Program-made: the position numbers and the translations under genes
Assembly (NCBI GenBank): GCA_963759175.1
Contig: CAVWXP010000008.1
Coordinates: forward strand, 179,445 to 243,444
DNA length: 64,000 nt
Direction: 5' to 3'
Source: SZUA-442 sp963759175
GTDB taxonomy: Bacteria > Actinomycetota > Acidimicrobiia > Spongiisociales > UBA5794
Shown here: in pieces, positions 33,346 through 43,071 of the stretch
Numbering within the stretch: the stretch's first letter is position 1
Layout of the letters: each line of letters opens with the position of its first letter
The notes under the pieces: generated by a model
Told to the model about the DNA's origin: nothing
Database searches by the model: none
What the model saw: the letters and a program-made list of their open reading frames with translations, nothing else

Positions 33346-34652
33346 CCACGCGTTCGATGGTCGAGCTGATCGGCGCCAAGCGTGACGGTCAGGAGCTCGA
33401 CAGCGATCAGATCGCGTGGATCATCGATCGATACACGGCTGATGCGATCCCCGACTATCAGATGTCGGCACTGCTCATGGCCATCGTGCTCAAGGGCATG
33501 TCGGCATCCGAACTCGGTCCCTGGACCGAGGCGATGCTCCACTCGGGCGAGACCCTCGACCTGGCATCCGTGGACAAGCCGAAGGTCGACAAGCACTCGA
33601 CCGGCGGAGTGGGCGACAAGATCTCGATCCCGCTCGCTCCGATCGTCGCCGCGTGCGGCGTGGCCGTCCCCATGATGTCGGGTCGGGGCCTCGGTCACAC
33701 AGGCGGTACGCTGGACAAGCTCGAGTCGATCCCGGGGTTCAGCACCCAGATCGCATCCGACCGATTCCCGGCCCAGCTGGACGAGGTCGGAGTGGTCATG
33801 GTCGGGCAAACCGAGGAGCTGGTACCCGCCGACCGACGCATCTACGCACTGCGGGACGCCTCGGGCACGGTGCCGTCGATCCCGCTCATCTCCTCGTCCA
33901 TCATGTCCAAGAAGCTGGCGGAGGACCTCGACGGCCTCCTCCTCGACGTCAAGGTCGGGAGCGGGGCCTTCATGAAGACGCGGGAGGACGCTGCAATCCT
34001 GGCCCGGACGATGGTGGGCATCGGTCGCAGCCACGGCACTCCGGTGACGGCGATGCTCACCGACATGTCCCAGCCCCTCGGGCGAACGGTCGGGAATGCG
34101 CTCGAGATCCGCGAATCCATCGACGTCCTGACGGGACAGGGGCCCCCCGATGTCACGGAACTGACCCTGCGATTCGCTGCGGAGATGCTGGTCCTCGCGC
34201 GCGGGGACGATCCGGGCACGGCGCGTGCCGCCGCCGAGGAGGCCGTGAGGACCGGTGACGCCCTCGACGTGATGGCGCGCCTCATCGTCGCCCAGGGGGG
34301 CGATCCCTCGTGTCTCGAGGATCCCACGGTTCTCCCCCACGTCTCGACGCACCACGTCGTCGAGGCGGACCGCGACGGATTCGTCACGACCTGCGATGCC
34401 CTCGCCATCGGCCAGGCTTCGGTGCGGCTGGGTGCGGGACGCTCGCACAAGGCCGACGTCGTCGATCCGGCGGTCGGATTCGTCGTCGAGGCGCGGGTCG
34501 GGGACCGTGTCGAACAGGGCCAGCCCCTCGTCCGCATCGCTTATCGGGACGAGAACCGGCTCGATGCGGCCATGGGACTGCTACAGAGTGCTTGGGTGAT
34601 CTCCGATGAACCGGGGAAGGAAACGGAGTTGATCATGGACGTCGTCACGTGA
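33342..34652 (+). CDS. deoA: Thymidine/pyrimidine-nucleoside phosphorylase
   Basis: The enzyme splits pyrimidine (deoxy)nucleosides with phosphate. The 436-aa product has MALLM-type alpha domain residues (YQMSALLMAIVLKGMS), the phosphate-binding KHSTGGVGDKISI, the SGRGLGHTGGTLDKLESIPG signature and VKVGSGAFMKT. The C-terminal RAGRSHK-like segment is present (LGAGRSHKADVVD). Length fits thymidine phosphorylase. It lies between ATL and punA with 4-base overlaps on both sides. Confidence 0.95.
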   Translation: MTTRSMVELIGAKRDGQELDSDQIAWIIDRYTADAIPDYQMSALLMAIVLKGMSASELGPWTEAMLHSGETLDLASVDKPKVDKHSTGGVGDKISIPLAPIVAACGVAVPMMSGRGLGHTGGTLDKLESIPGFSTQIASDRFPAQLDEVGVVMVGQTEELVPADRRIYALRDASGTVPSIPLISSSIMSKKLAEDLDGLLLDVKVGSGAFMKTREDAAILARTMVGIGRSHGTPVTAMLTDMSQPLGRTVGNALEIRESIDVLTGQGPPDVTELTLRFAAEMLVLARGDDPGTARAAAEEAVRTGDALDVMARLIVAQGGDPSCLEDPTVLPHVSTHHVVEADRDGFVTTCDALAIGQASVRLGAGRSHKADVVDPAVGFVVEARVGDRVEQGQPLVRIAYRDENRLDAAMGLLQSAWVISDEPGKETELIMDVVT

Positions 34653-35482
34653 GTTACCACACGATCATGGCCGCCGCGGCTGTCATCGCCGCGCGCTCGG
34701 AGCGGGATCGCCACGATGCAGCCGTCGTCCTGGGGTCGGGCCTCAGTTCGTACGCCGCGTCGTTGCGCGGTGCCGTCGAGCTGCCCTATGAGACCATCCC
34801 GGGCTTCCCGAAACCTCGGGTCGCAGGCCATGGTGGATCGCTGTACTCGGTGGGTTTCGGCGATCGCGCCGTCCTCCTCTTCGCAGGGCGGGTGCATGCC
34901 TACGAGGGTTGGGAGATGGACGACGTGGTGTTCGGCGTTCGCACCGCTGTAGCGACCGGTGCGCGCTCGGTCCTGCTGACGAACGCCGCTGGAGGCGTGA
35001 ACGACGACTTCGCGCCGGGAGACCTCGTCATGATCTCCGATCACCTCAACCTCGCCGGGCGCAATCCCCTCATCGGTGCCAACGACGATCGTCTTGGCCC
35101 TCGTTTCCCCGACATGAGCGCGGTGTATTCGCCACGGCTCCGCATCGAGCTCGGTGACGTCCTCATCGCCAACTCCATGGCTCCCAAGGAAGGCATCTAT
35201 GCGTGGTTCTCGGGACCGACGTACGAGACGCCAGCCGAGGTGCGCATGGCGCAACGGCTCGGCGCCGACCTCGTCGGTATGTCGACCGTGCCCGAGGCGA
35301 TCGCGGCCCGCCACATGGGCGCCGAGGTCGCAGGCATCTCGCTGGTCACGAACCTCGCGGCGGGGATCAGCTCCACGCCCTTGTCCCATGCCGAGGTGAC
35401 CGAGACGGCGGCCATGGCGCGCACCAGGATCTCGAAGGTCCTCGACGACTTCATCCCGATCCTGGCAGCCGAGACCGACTGA
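34649..35482 (+). CDS. punA: Purine-nucleoside phosphorylase, trimeric type
   Basis: PNP splits purine nucleosides to base and (deoxy)ribose-1-phosphate. The 277-aa product has VVLGSGLSS (phosphate loop), HAYEGWEMDDVVFGVR, NAAGGVNDDFAPGDLVMISD and the GMSTVPEAIAARHMG signature of the low-molecular-mass trimeric class. GTG start overlaps the deoA stop by 4 bases. It closes the salvage operon; etfBA follows after a 99-base gap with its own promoter. Confidence 0.95.
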   Translation: MSYHTIMAAAAVIAARSERDRHDAAVVLGSGLSSYAASLRGAVELPYETIPGFPKPRVAGHGGSLYSVGFGDRAVLLFAGRVHAYEGWEMDDVVFGVRTAVATGARSVLLTNAAGGVNDDFAPGDLVMISDHLNLAGRNPLIGANDDRLGPRFPDMSAVYSPRLRIELGDVLIANSMAPKEGIYAWFSGPTYETPAEVRMAQRLGADLVGMSTVPEAIAARHMGAEVAGISLVTNLAAGISSTPLSHAEVTETAAMARTRISKVLDDFIPILAAETD

Positions 35483-35522
35483 CACCGCACCCACGCTGGA
35501 CGGTCGTGGGCGGCTTCCGCAT

Positions 35523-35550
35523 TTGAGCAGCGACGTCCAGCACGTACACT
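35523..35550 (+). promoter_or_regulatory. Promoter of etfBA (TTGAGC - 16 nt - TACACT)
   Basis: A -35 like TTGAGC and a -10 TACACT with a 16-base spacer lie 31 nt upstream of etfB. The leader contains AAGGAG. Confidence 0.5.
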
Positions 35551-35581
35551 GGCCGCACCCATCACAAGGAGCGGCATCGCC

Positions 35582-36340
35582 ATGAACATCGCGGTCTGTG
35601 TCAAGCAGATTCCCGACCCGGCGACCCCGTACGAACTCGACGCCGAGAACCACTGGGTCGTTCGCCCGAACGATCAGGTCCTCGACGACACGGATCGCTA
35701 CGGAGTCGAAATGGCCCTTCAGCTGGCCGAAGCGACGGAAGGGACGGTCACCCTCGTCTCCATGTCGCCGTCCGGATCACTCCAGGGCATCCGGCAGGCC
35801 CTCGCGATGGGCGCCGACAAGGCGATCATCGTCGACGATCCGACCCTGAAGGGTTCCGACGCACTGACCACCGCCAAGGTGCTCAGCGCCGCCATCGCCC
35901 GTGAAGGCGCTGACCTGGTCCTCGCAGGCGGCGAGTCGACCGATGGGTACACGGGCGTCGTCCCCCAGATGATGTCCGAGCTCCTCGACATGCCGTGCCT
36001 GAGCTTCGCCCGCAAGGTCGACATCGCTGACGGCACCGTGACCATCGAGCGGCAGACCGCGACCGGGTACGACGTCGTCAGCTCGCCCCTCCCGGCGGTC
36101 CTCGCCGTGACCGCAGGCGTCGTCGAACCCCGGTACCCGACGTTCAAGGGGATCATGCAGGCCAAGTCGAAGCCGATCGACACCACCACGGCAGCCGATC
36201 TCGGGATCGATGTCGCATCCGGTCAGACGATCGCCAGCGTCGATCCCGTTGCTGCCCGCGACGCCGGGGAGATGGTCGAGGACGACGGGGAAGCATTCAG
36301 CCGCATCATCGCGATGCTCGAAGACAAGAAGGTGATCTGA
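35582..36340 (+). CDS. etfB: Electron transfer flavoprotein beta subunit
   Basis: EtfAB passes electrons from acyl-CoA and other dehydrogenases to the quinone pool. The 252-aa product starts MNIAVCVKQIPDPATPYELD and has RYGVEMALQLAE, ALAMGADKAIIVDD and the family stretch TGYDVVSSPLPAVLAVTAGV, then EPRYPTFKGIMQAKSKPI. Ribosome binding site AAGGAG. The stop overlaps the etfA ATG by one base. It fits functionally with the acyl-CoA genes icmF and echA in the window. Confidence 0.96.
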   Translation: MNIAVCVKQIPDPATPYELDAENHWVVRPNDQVLDDTDRYGVEMALQLAEATEGTVTLVSMSPSGSLQGIRQALAMGADKAIIVDDPTLKGSDALTTAKVLSAAIAREGADLVLAGGESTDGYTGVVPQMMSELLDMPCLSFARKVDIADGTVTIERQTATGYDVVSSPLPAVLAVTAGVVEPRYPTFKGIMQAKSKPIDTTTAADLGIDVASGQTIASVDPVAARDAGEMVEDDGEAFSRIIAMLEDKKVI

Positions 36341-37293
36341 TGCTGATCTGGGTCTTCTCGACGGACGTCGACGGTGCCCTCGCACCGGGAGCGCTCGACC
36401 TCGTCACCAAGGGACGCAGTCTCGGCGAGGTCAGCGTGTTCCATGTCGGAACCGGATCTGACGACGCCCTGGCTGCGCTCGGCGACCATGGCGCAACGGC
36501 CGTCCACCACCTCGACCCCGGCGACGCCCTGCCATCGGCCGCCGCCGCCGCCGCCCTCGCACAGCTCATCGATGCCGAAGGCGGCGAGGTCGTGCTCTTC
36601 GGCATGGGGAGCACGGATCGCGACGTTGCGGGCCGGCTCGCGGCGCGACTGGACCGACCGGTCCTTGCGAATGCCCTCGACGTGACGGTCGATGGCGGCG
36701 TGACCGCGGTCTCGGAGATCCTCGGAGGGACGCTCAGCGTTTCGACGACGGCGACGGCAGCCTCACCCGCGATCGTCGTCACGAGGCCCAAGGCGTTCGT
36801 CGCCGAGTCGATCGGTGGCCCCGCTCCGAGCGTCCACGTCGTGTCACTGCCCGATGTCGGGCGGTCGGGATCAGCCACCATCACCGAACGTCACGTCGAA
36901 GCCTCGGAGGGGCCGGACCTCGAAGCCGCCGCCGTCGTCGTCACGGGCGGACGGGGCCTCGGCGGGCCGGAGAAGTTCGCCATGATGGACGAGTTGGCGG
37001 ATCTCCTCGGAGGCGCCGTCGGTGGCACCCGTGCCGTCGTCGATGCGGGGTGGGTGCCGTACTCGTATCAGATCGGCCAGACGGGCAAGACCGTGAAGCC
37101 GAGCGTGTACATCGCATGCGGCGTATCGGGCGCGATGCAGCACGTGGTGGGCATGAAGGGCGCATCGACGATCATCGCCATCAACAAGGATCCGGAGGCG
37201 CCGATCTTCGCCCTTGCCGACCTCGGCATCATCGGTGATGTGCACGCCGTCGTGCCACAAGTCATCGAAGCCCTCAGGGCCCGCTCCGCCTGA
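36340..37293 (+). CDS. etfA: Electron transfer flavoprotein alpha subunit
   Basis: The alpha subunit holds FAD. The 317-aa product has an N-terminal ETF domain and the C-terminal FAD-binding domain with VVVTGGRGLGGPEKFAMMDE, TRAVVDAGWVPYSYQIGQTG, KTVKPSVYIACGVSGAMQHV and SGAMQHVVGMKGASTIIAIN followed by KDPEAPIF. It starts at the TGATG junction with etfB and is followed by a strong hairpin, probably the operon terminator. Confidence 0.96.
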   Translation: MLIWVFSTDVDGALAPGALDLVTKGRSLGEVSVFHVGTGSDDALAALGDHGATAVHHLDPGDALPSAAAAAALAQLIDAEGGEVVLFGMGSTDRDVAGRLAARLDRPVLANALDVTVDGGVTAVSEILGGTLSVSTTATAASPAIVVTRPKAFVAESIGGPAPSVHVVSLPDVGRSGSATITERHVEASEGPDLEAAAVVVTGGRGLGGPEKFAMMDELADLLGGAVGGTRAVVDAGWVPYSYQIGQTGKTVKPSVYIACGVSGAMQHVVGMKGASTIIAINKDPEAPIFALADLGIIGDVHAVVPQVIEALRARSA

Positions 37294-37320
37294 CGCCGAG
37301 CGAGGGAGACCGCCGGTACG

Positions 37321-37353
37321 ACGATGGGGAGCGCACGAGGCGCTCCCCATCGT
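37321..37353. terminator. 14-bp perfect hairpin between convergent etfA and cdd
   Basis: ACGATGGGGAGCGC (37321-37334) pairs perfectly with GCGCTCCCCATCGT (37340-37353) around a 5-nt loop. It lies between the convergent etfA and cdd stops, so it can serve both directions. No T-tract follows in either direction, as is common in high-GC actinobacteria. Confidence 0.75.
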
Positions 37354-37380
37354 GGCGTCGGATGCGGGGTCCCGCTGCGA

Positions 37381-37779
37381 TCAGTCGTCGAGTGCCTCGG
37401 GACCGAACGATGCCGGCAGGAGTTCGTCGAGTGTCATGACGCGGACCGTCCCGTCTGAGGACCGCATGACGACACGTTCGACGCCGAACTCACGCATCAC
37501 CTGGCGGCAGTTGCCGCACGGCGTGCACAGAGTTCCATCCAGGCACACCACGCCCACCGTCGTGACACGCCGTACGCCCGTTGCAGCAGCGGTCGTGATG
37601 GCGTTGGTCTCGGCGCACACGGTGGCCCCATAGGCGGCATTCTCGATGTTCGCACCCGTGACGATCTGACCGTCCACCGTGAGGATGGCCGCACCGACGC
37701 GGAAATGCGAGTACGGGGAATAGGACCGAGCGGCGACTTCAGCTGCTGCATCGAGCAACTCGGCGTCGGTCGGGTTCAT
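37381..37779 (-). CDS. cdd: Cytidine deaminase
   Basis: Cdd converts cytidine or deoxycytidine to uridine or deoxyuridine using zinc. The 132-aa product is the small tetrameric type, with YSHFRVGAAI, the catalytic VCAETNAI (zinc Cys and Glu) and the second zinc pair in PCGNCRQVM. Start overlaps the ftsY stop by 4 bases. It complements the nearby salvage operon on the opposite strand. Confidence 0.95.
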   Translation of the reverse strand: MNPTDAELLDAAAEVAARSYSPYSHFRVGAAILTVDGQIVTGANIENAAYGATVCAETNAITTAAATGVRRVTTVGVVCLDGTLCTPCGNCRQVMREFGVERVVMRSSDGTVRVMTLDELLPASFGPEALDD

Positions 37780-38819
37780 TCGGCCACCAGGGCTTCCACG
37801 AAGGCCACGGGATCGAAGGCTATCAGGTCATCCATGGCCTCTCCCACCCCTATCAGCTTGACCGGGATGTCGAGATCCTGCTCGACCGCCACGGCCACAC
37901 CGCCTCGGGCCGTTCCGTCGAGCTTCGTGAGGACGAGGCCGGTCACGCCGACGGCGCTCGTGAAGGCGTGAGCCTGGGCGAGGCCGTTCTGTCCGACAGT
38001 GCCGTCGAGCACCAGGAGGACCTCGTCGACCGATCCCGCCTCGCGTTCGAGGACACGAACGATCTTGGTCAGCTCGTCCATCAGGTTCGCCTGTGAGTGC
38101 AAACGACCCGCCGTGTCGACGATCACGACGTCCGCACCGTCACGCACCGCCTCCCGATACGCCTCGAAGGCGACCGACGCAGGGTCTGCTCCGGGGTCGC
38201 CGGTGACGACGGGCACACCTACTCGCTCTCCCCATGTCCGCAGCTGGGTGTCGGCAGCCGCACGGAAGGTGTCGGCGGCTCCGAGGACCACGCTGCGCCC
38301 GTCACTGACGGATCGGTGGGCGATCTTGGCGATGCTCGTGGTCTTGCCCGTCCCGTTGACACCCACCACCACGAAGACGGCGGGTGAACCATCCATGCGC
38401 AGCTCCCGGTCCGATCGCTCCATGATCCGCTCGAGCTCCTCGGTGAGCGCAACCCGGGCCTCGGCGCCGGTTGCCGGTCCGCTGCGGCGCACCCTCGCGA
38501 CGATGTCGGTCGCCGTGCCCGGACCCACGTCAGCAGCGATCAGGGCTTCCTCCATCTCGTCCCAGACCGTGTCATCGAGGCTGTCGCGACCGAACACGCC
38601 TGCGAGCGATCCGGCGAGCGTCGAGCGCGACCGAGCCAGGCGATCACGGAGCGTTCGCGTGGGACTCGGCGTCGGAGCAGCCCTCGTGGCCGATGGCGAC
38701 GTGGCACCACCCGATGGGCGGGTCCGATCCGACCGCTGTCGGATCCATGCGAAGATCACGACGGCGATGACAGCGACAGCCGCCACGGCGACGATGAGCA
38801 GGATCAGGTTCGTGTCCAC
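37776..38819 (-). CDS. ftsY: Signal recognition particle receptor FtsY
   Basis: FtsY docks SRP-ribosome complexes at the membrane. The 347-aa product starts with a membrane helix (LILLIVAVAAVAVIAVVIFA), a short Ser/Thr/Pro-rich acidic-poor linker, the N domain, then the G domain with GVNGTGKTTSIAKIA, DTAGRLHS and TKLDGTARGG. The N-terminal membrane anchor is typical of actinobacterial FtsY. GTG start. It lies 73 bases after smc, the conserved smc-ftsY order. Confidence 0.96.
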   Translation of the reverse strand: MDTNLILLIVAVAAVAVIAVVIFAWIRQRSDRTRPSGGATSPSATRAAPTPSPTRTLRDRLARSRSTLAGSLAGVFGRDSLDDTVWDEMEEALIAADVGPGTATDIVARVRRSGPATGAEARVALTEELERIMERSDRELRMDGSPAVFVVVGVNGTGKTTSIAKIAHRSVSDGRSVVLGAADTFRAAADTQLRTWGERVGVPVVTGDPGADPASVAFEAYREAVRDGADVVIVDTAGRLHSQANLMDELTKIVRVLEREAGSVDEVLLVLDGTVGQNGLAQAHAFTSAVGVTGLVLTKLDGTARGGVAVAVEQDLDIPVKLIGVGEAMDDLIAFDPVAFVEALVAE

Positions 38820-38892
38820 GGGCGGACCTCACGGCGTCGGCGATGCAGGTTCGAGGCGTGACGCTAACGCCTCTCGCGCCCTTCGGCTCGGA

Positions 38893-41800
38893 TCAGGCCG
38901 TCACCCGGACGGGCGTCATGCGCTTCGACAGGACCTTCGACGACTCACCGGGTTCCATCGTGACCCCGTACAACACGTCGGCTGCCTCCATCGTCTGCTG
39001 CTGATGGGTGATGATCACGAGCTGGGTGTTGTTTCGCAGCGTGTCGACCAGACGCAGGAACCGGTGGAGGTTCGCATCGTCGAGGGCAGCTTCCACCTCA
39101 TCGAGGACGTAGAACGGACTCGGCCTCGAACGGAACACGGCGAAGAGGAACGCGAGCGCTGCCAACGAACGCTCACCGCCCGACAACAGGGACAGCTTGC
39201 CGACCTTCTTCCCCGCCGGCTGGGCACGTACCTCGACGCCGGTCGTCATCGGGTCGGATGGATCCGTGAGCATGAGGCTCCCGGTGCCCCCCGGGAACAC
39301 GAGGGAGAAGTTCTCGTGATAGAAGGCCGCTATCTCGGTGAAGGCCTCCTCGAAAAGGGTCGCCATCTTGTCGTCGAGTGCCGAGATGACCTTTCGCAGC
39401 TCGGAGCGCGAGGCAGCGAGATCGCCGAGTTGCGCTTCGAGCTCCTCCACTTCGGCTGCCAACTCCGCATGCTCTGCCGCTGCCAGCGGATTGATGGGAC
39501 CCATGCGTCGCAGATCGGCCTCGAGTGCCTCGAGCATCGAGGAGAGATCGGCGTCCTCCTCCGCCTCGGGACGTGGCGCTGCGAGCGCCTCGGCTTCACC
39601 GACATCAGCGTCGCGTCGAAGGGCCTCGGCGGCCGACTCCAGCCGAACGCGCAACTCGGCGAGTTCGACCTCGAGCGTCCCGAGACGCTCGGACGCTCCA
39701 CGGTGCGAGGTCTCGAGCTCCTCCCTGAGCGCCTCTGCTGCGGCGAGATCGGTGTTGGCGGATCCCGCTCGGAGGCGCAGGTCCCGTTGCCGTGCCCTGA
39801 GTTCCTCGATGCGCGTCGTGACGGTTGCGATCGCGCGCTCTGCCGACGCCTCGATCGCGCCGAGACTGGCGACGACGGTCTCGCTGTGGGGAATCAGCAC
39901 CAGCTGTGCCAGGTCGGCGTCGACGGCGGCGAGCCGTTGTTCGCTCAGTCGGCGACGCTCGGCAACGGACGCACGGCGCGCTGCCGCTTCCTCGAGGAGG
40001 CGCCTGGCATCGTCCCGCCGGGTGGCGATCTCGTCGCGTCGTGCATTGAGCGCATCCCAGGCAGCTTGTCGTGCGGCTTCCTCGCCCTCGAACTCCGCGA
40101 CCCGCTCCCGCAGCGACGTGATCCGATTCGTTCGGTCCTCCATTGCTTCGTCGAGCGCGGCCATCCGGGCGTCGAGGCGCTCACGTTCGTCGTGCGATGC
40201 TGCGCTCGACCGTTGGGTCAGTGACATCGCCTCGGTGAACCCGGCGAGTTCCGCTTCGGCAGCTTCGAGGGCCTCGAGGGCCGACCGCTCCGCGGTTCGT
40301 AGCTCCTCGAACGTCCGATGGGATGCCACCACATGACTCGACGTACGTTGCCGATCCCTGAGCGCGACCTCGACGGCCACCCGTGCCGCCTCCAGGGCGG
40401 CAGGTCCGACACCGTCGGGATGTGCGATGACCATCCCGTGGGCCGCCACGACATCACCCTCGGGGGTGACGGCCATGACACGGGGGAATCGTTCCACGAT
40501 GCGCTGGGCCATCGACCACCCCTCGACGACGACGCACCGCCCGAGGTAGGTGGTCGCGAGGTCGAGGTCGGCAGAAGGCCCGAGGCGATCCACCAACGTC
40601 GCTATGCCGAAGGCCGCAGCTGCCTCCACTGCATCGGACCCCACACCGCCCTTGGTGACGATCGTGATGCCGCCGCTTCCGCCTCCTTTGACGGCGGCGG
40701 CGACGTCCGCGATCGCATGCACGTCACCGGCCACCAGGGCGTCACGCCATCGACCGAGGGCAGCGTCGACGGCCTTGGCGAGATCCGAGGGCACATCCAG
40801 CGCCTCGACCAGTGTCGTCATGTCCCCGATCACTCCCAACGCCGCGGCTGCCGCATCGGCATCGACGGCTCCGTCGAGTGCGGCCTCGAGGGCCTCGACG
40901 CGCGCCTCTCCCCTCGCGAGGTCGAGTCGGGCCCGTTCATCGGCCGCGACGTGGGCCTCCCATGCCGTCTGGGCCGCCGCCCGTTCGTCCCGGGCTCGCT
41001 CGTAGCGCGCCTGGAGGTCCGACGTGGCTCCGTCGACACGCTGGATCTCGGTGTTGAGGCGCTCCAGCTCCGCGAGTTCGTCGTCGATGCGTGCCGTGAC
41101 GACTGCGATCCGGCTCTCGACCCGTTCGCGTTCGTGGCGATCCCGGTCGTGGCCGGTCTCGAGCGATCGGAGGTCGCCGCGCAGGTTTGCGACGATCCCT
41201 TCGGTCGGGAGTTGGACCTGTTCGGCGATCGATCGCTCCTCGTCCTCGAGGGCACGCAATGCCGTCTCACGGCGCCCGGCATCCTCATCGGATTCCACGA
41301 AGAGGGCGGTGGTGGCCGCGATGGCCTCCACCAGCTCGTCGCGCTCGAGCTCCAGATCGGCCTTGCGTTCGTCAGCGCCTTCCGATCGTGCCTCGTAGGC
41401 CCGGCGACGTTCCCGTGCGACGGTGGCGATACGGGTCAGGCGCTCACGCACGGTCTCGAGACGAGCAGCAGCGGCGGTATCGCGGGTCAGATCGGCGCCG
41501 ACGTCCCCGGCCTGTGCACGGAGGGCTTCCAGCTCGGCCTTGAGATCCGTGAGACGCGCATCGGCCTCGTTGCGGCCCTCGAGGGCGGCTTCGCGTTCGG
41601 TCGCCGCGCTCGCGAGCCTCGACCGGATCGAACGGATCTCCTCGCCGCCGAGGTACAAACGCAAGGCCCGGGCCCGATCGCGCACCGAGTCGTGGCGCTC
41701 AGCCGCCTTCGCCTGGCGCCGAAGGGGTCGCAGCGCACGACGCTTCTCCGAGAGGATGTCGTCGAGGCGCTCCATGTCGTGATCGGTTCGCTCGAGGCGG

Positions 41801-42336
41801 CGAACTGCTCGGTCCCTGCGGCTCCGGTGCTTGGTGACCCCCGCTGCCTCCTCGATGACGCTGCGGTGATCCTCGGGCCGGGCGTTGAGCACGTCCCCGA
41901 CCTGGCCCTGACCGACGAGGACGTGCTGATGGCGCCCGATGCCGCCATCGGACAGCAACTCCTGGATGTCGAGCAGCCGACATGGGACACCATTGAGTTC
42001 GTACTCACTCGTTCCGTCCCTGAACAGGCGGCGAGTGATCGTGATCTCGGCCAGGTCGAGCGGGCTCGCCTGGTCCTCGTTGTCGAACGTGAGCTGGACC
42101 TCGGCCCGCGAGAGCGCCGGCCGCGTGGCGGTGCCAGCGAAGACGACGTCCTCCATCTTCTCGGTGCGCAGCGACCGCGTCGCCTGGGTACCCATGACCC
42201 ATGCAATCGCATCGAGGATGTTGGACTTGCCGGATCCGTTCGGCCCCACGACGACGTTCACGCCGGACGCGAAGTCGAGGCGCGTTCGATCTGCGAACGA
42301 CTTGAAGCCCCGGAGGGTCAGATGCTTGAGTCTCAC
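38893..42336 (-). CDS. smc: Chromosome segregation protein SMC
   Basis: SMC extrudes DNA loops and helps segregate chromosomes. The 1147-aa product has an N-terminal Walker A GPNGSGKSN (31-39), two long coiled-coil arms, a hinge near residues 500-640, and a C-terminal head with signature LLSGGERSLAALAFLFA and Walker B FYVLDEVEAALDDAN. GTG start, 8 nt after TAACCT. It sits between rnc and ftsY; the mutM gene often found here is absent. Confidence 0.97.
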   Translation of the reverse strand: MRLKHLTLRGFKSFADRTRLDFASGVNVVVGPNGSGKSNILDAIAWVMGTQATRSLRTEKMEDVVFAGTATRPALSRAEVQLTFDNEDQASPLDLAEITITRRLFRDGTSEYELNGVPCRLLDIQELLSDGGIGRHQHVLVGQGQVGDVLNARPEDHRSVIEEAAGVTKHRSRRDRAVRRLERTDHDMERLDDILSEKRRALRPLRRQAKAAERHDSVRDRARALRLYLGGEEIRSIRSRLASAATEREAALEGRNEADARLTDLKAELEALRAQAGDVGADLTRDTAAAARLETVRERLTRIATVARERRRAYEARSEGADERKADLELERDELVEAIAATTALFVESDEDAGRRETALRALEDEERSIAEQVQLPTEGIVANLRGDLRSLETGHDRDRHERERVESRIAVVTARIDDELAELERLNTEIQRVDGATSDLQARYERARDERAAAQTAWEAHVAADERARLDLARGEARVEALEAALDGAVDADAAAAALGVIGDMTTLVEALDVPSDLAKAVDAALGRWRDALVAGDVHAIADVAAAVKGGGSGGITIVTKGGVGSDAVEAAAAFGIATLVDRLGPSADLDLATTYLGRCVVVEGWSMAQRIVERFPRVMAVTPEGDVVAAHGMVIAHPDGVGPAALEAARVAVEVALRDRQRTSSHVVASHRTFEELRTAERSALEALEAAEAELAGFTEAMSLTQRSSAASHDERERLDARMAALDEAMEDRTNRITSLRERVAEFEGEEAARQAAWDALNARRDEIATRRDDARRLLEEAAARRASVAERRRLSEQRLAAVDADLAQLVLIPHSETVVASLGAIEASAERAIATVTTRIEELRARQRDLRLRAGSANTDLAAAEALREELETSHRGASERLGTLEVELAELRVRLESAAEALRRDADVGEAEALAAPRPEAEEDADLSSMLEALEADLRRMGPINPLAAAEHAELAAEVEELEAQLGDLAASRSELRKVISALDDKMATLFEEAFTEIAAFYHENFSLVFPGGTGSLMLTDPSDPMTTGVEVRAQPAGKKVGKLSLLSGGERSLAALAFLFAVFRSRPSPFYVLDEVEAALDDANLHRFLRLVDTLRNNTQLVIITHQQQTMEAADVLYGVTMEPGESSKVLSKRMTPVRVTA

Positions 42337-42344
42337 GGTCGATG

Positions 42345-42350
42345 AGGTTA
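42345..42350 (-). promoter_or_regulatory. -10 box TAACCT of smc, leaderless GTG start
   Basis: TAACCT on the minus strand ends 8 nt before the smc GTG. Confidence 0.5.
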
Positions 42351-42392
42351 CCAGAGCGAATTACAAGCGTGTAAGCCATTCCGGACCCAGCG

Positions 42393-43070
42393 TCAGTGAC
42401 GCTCCAATGCGTCGCTCGCGGCAGCGATGGCTGCAGCCTTCTTGGACCCACCGGTCCCCGACCCGACGACCGTGTCGGTGACGATGGCGCGAGCCGTGTA
42501 CACCGCCGCATGATCGGGACCGGAGCGTTCATACGTGAACGACACGGTCTGCCCGTGGGCTGCGAGCTGCTCCTGGAGTCGGGAGCGGGCATCAGCGACG
42601 TCGGTACGTGCGATGCGCTCGTCGATGATGGGACCCCACACGGCGCGAATCAGCCGGTCGGCGACCGGAAACCCGGCGTCGAGGTACACCGCAGCGATCA
42701 CGGACTCGACGACGTCCGACAGGATCGAGTCGCGATTCCGTCCACCCGATCGTTCCTCGCCTACGCCCATGCGCATGGCGATGTCGAGCCCCCATGTTCG
42801 TCCGACAGCGGCGAGCGTCGGTTCATCGACGACCGCTGCGCGCACCTTGGTCATCTGTCCCTCGGGTTCATCGACCATCGCCACGAAGATCATGTCCGTC
42901 GTCACCAACTCGACGATCGCGTCGCCGAGGAACTCGAGTCGCTGGTAGTGGTCGACGCCATCGTGCTCTGCGGCGTACGAGGCGTGGGTCAGGGCCTCGA
43001 CGAGGAGGCGCTTGTCGGCAAAGGGATGTCCGAGGGCCCCCTCGACCGCCGCGAGATCATCCCCCGCCAC
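42393..43070 (-). CDS. rnc: Ribonuclease III
   Basis: RNase III cuts double-stranded RNA, including rRNA precursors. The 225-aa product has the catalytic motif YQRLEFLGDAIVELV, a second acidic cluster (SDVVESVIAAVYLD) and a C-terminal dsRNA-binding domain ending GSKKAAAIAAASDALERH. The GTG at 43070 gives the usual family length; longer readings run into plsX. It starts one base after the plsX stop, in the plsX-rnc-smc order. Confidence 0.95.
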   Translation of the reverse strand: MAGDDLAAVEGALGHPFADKRLLVEALTHASYAAEHDGVDHYQRLEFLGDAIVELVTTDMIFVAMVDEPEGQMTKVRAAVVDEPTLAAVGRTWGLDIAMRMGVGEERSGGRNRDSILSDVVESVIAAVYLDAGFPVADRLIRAVWGPIIDERIARTDVADARSRLQEQLAAHGQTVSFTYERSGPDHAAVYTARAIVTDTVVGSGTGGSKKAAAIAAASDALERH

Positions 43071-43071
43071 G

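Noticed and set aside
40318..42345. A 675-codon plus-strand open frame inside smc
   Set aside because: Pure antisense shadow of the SMC coiled-coil region.
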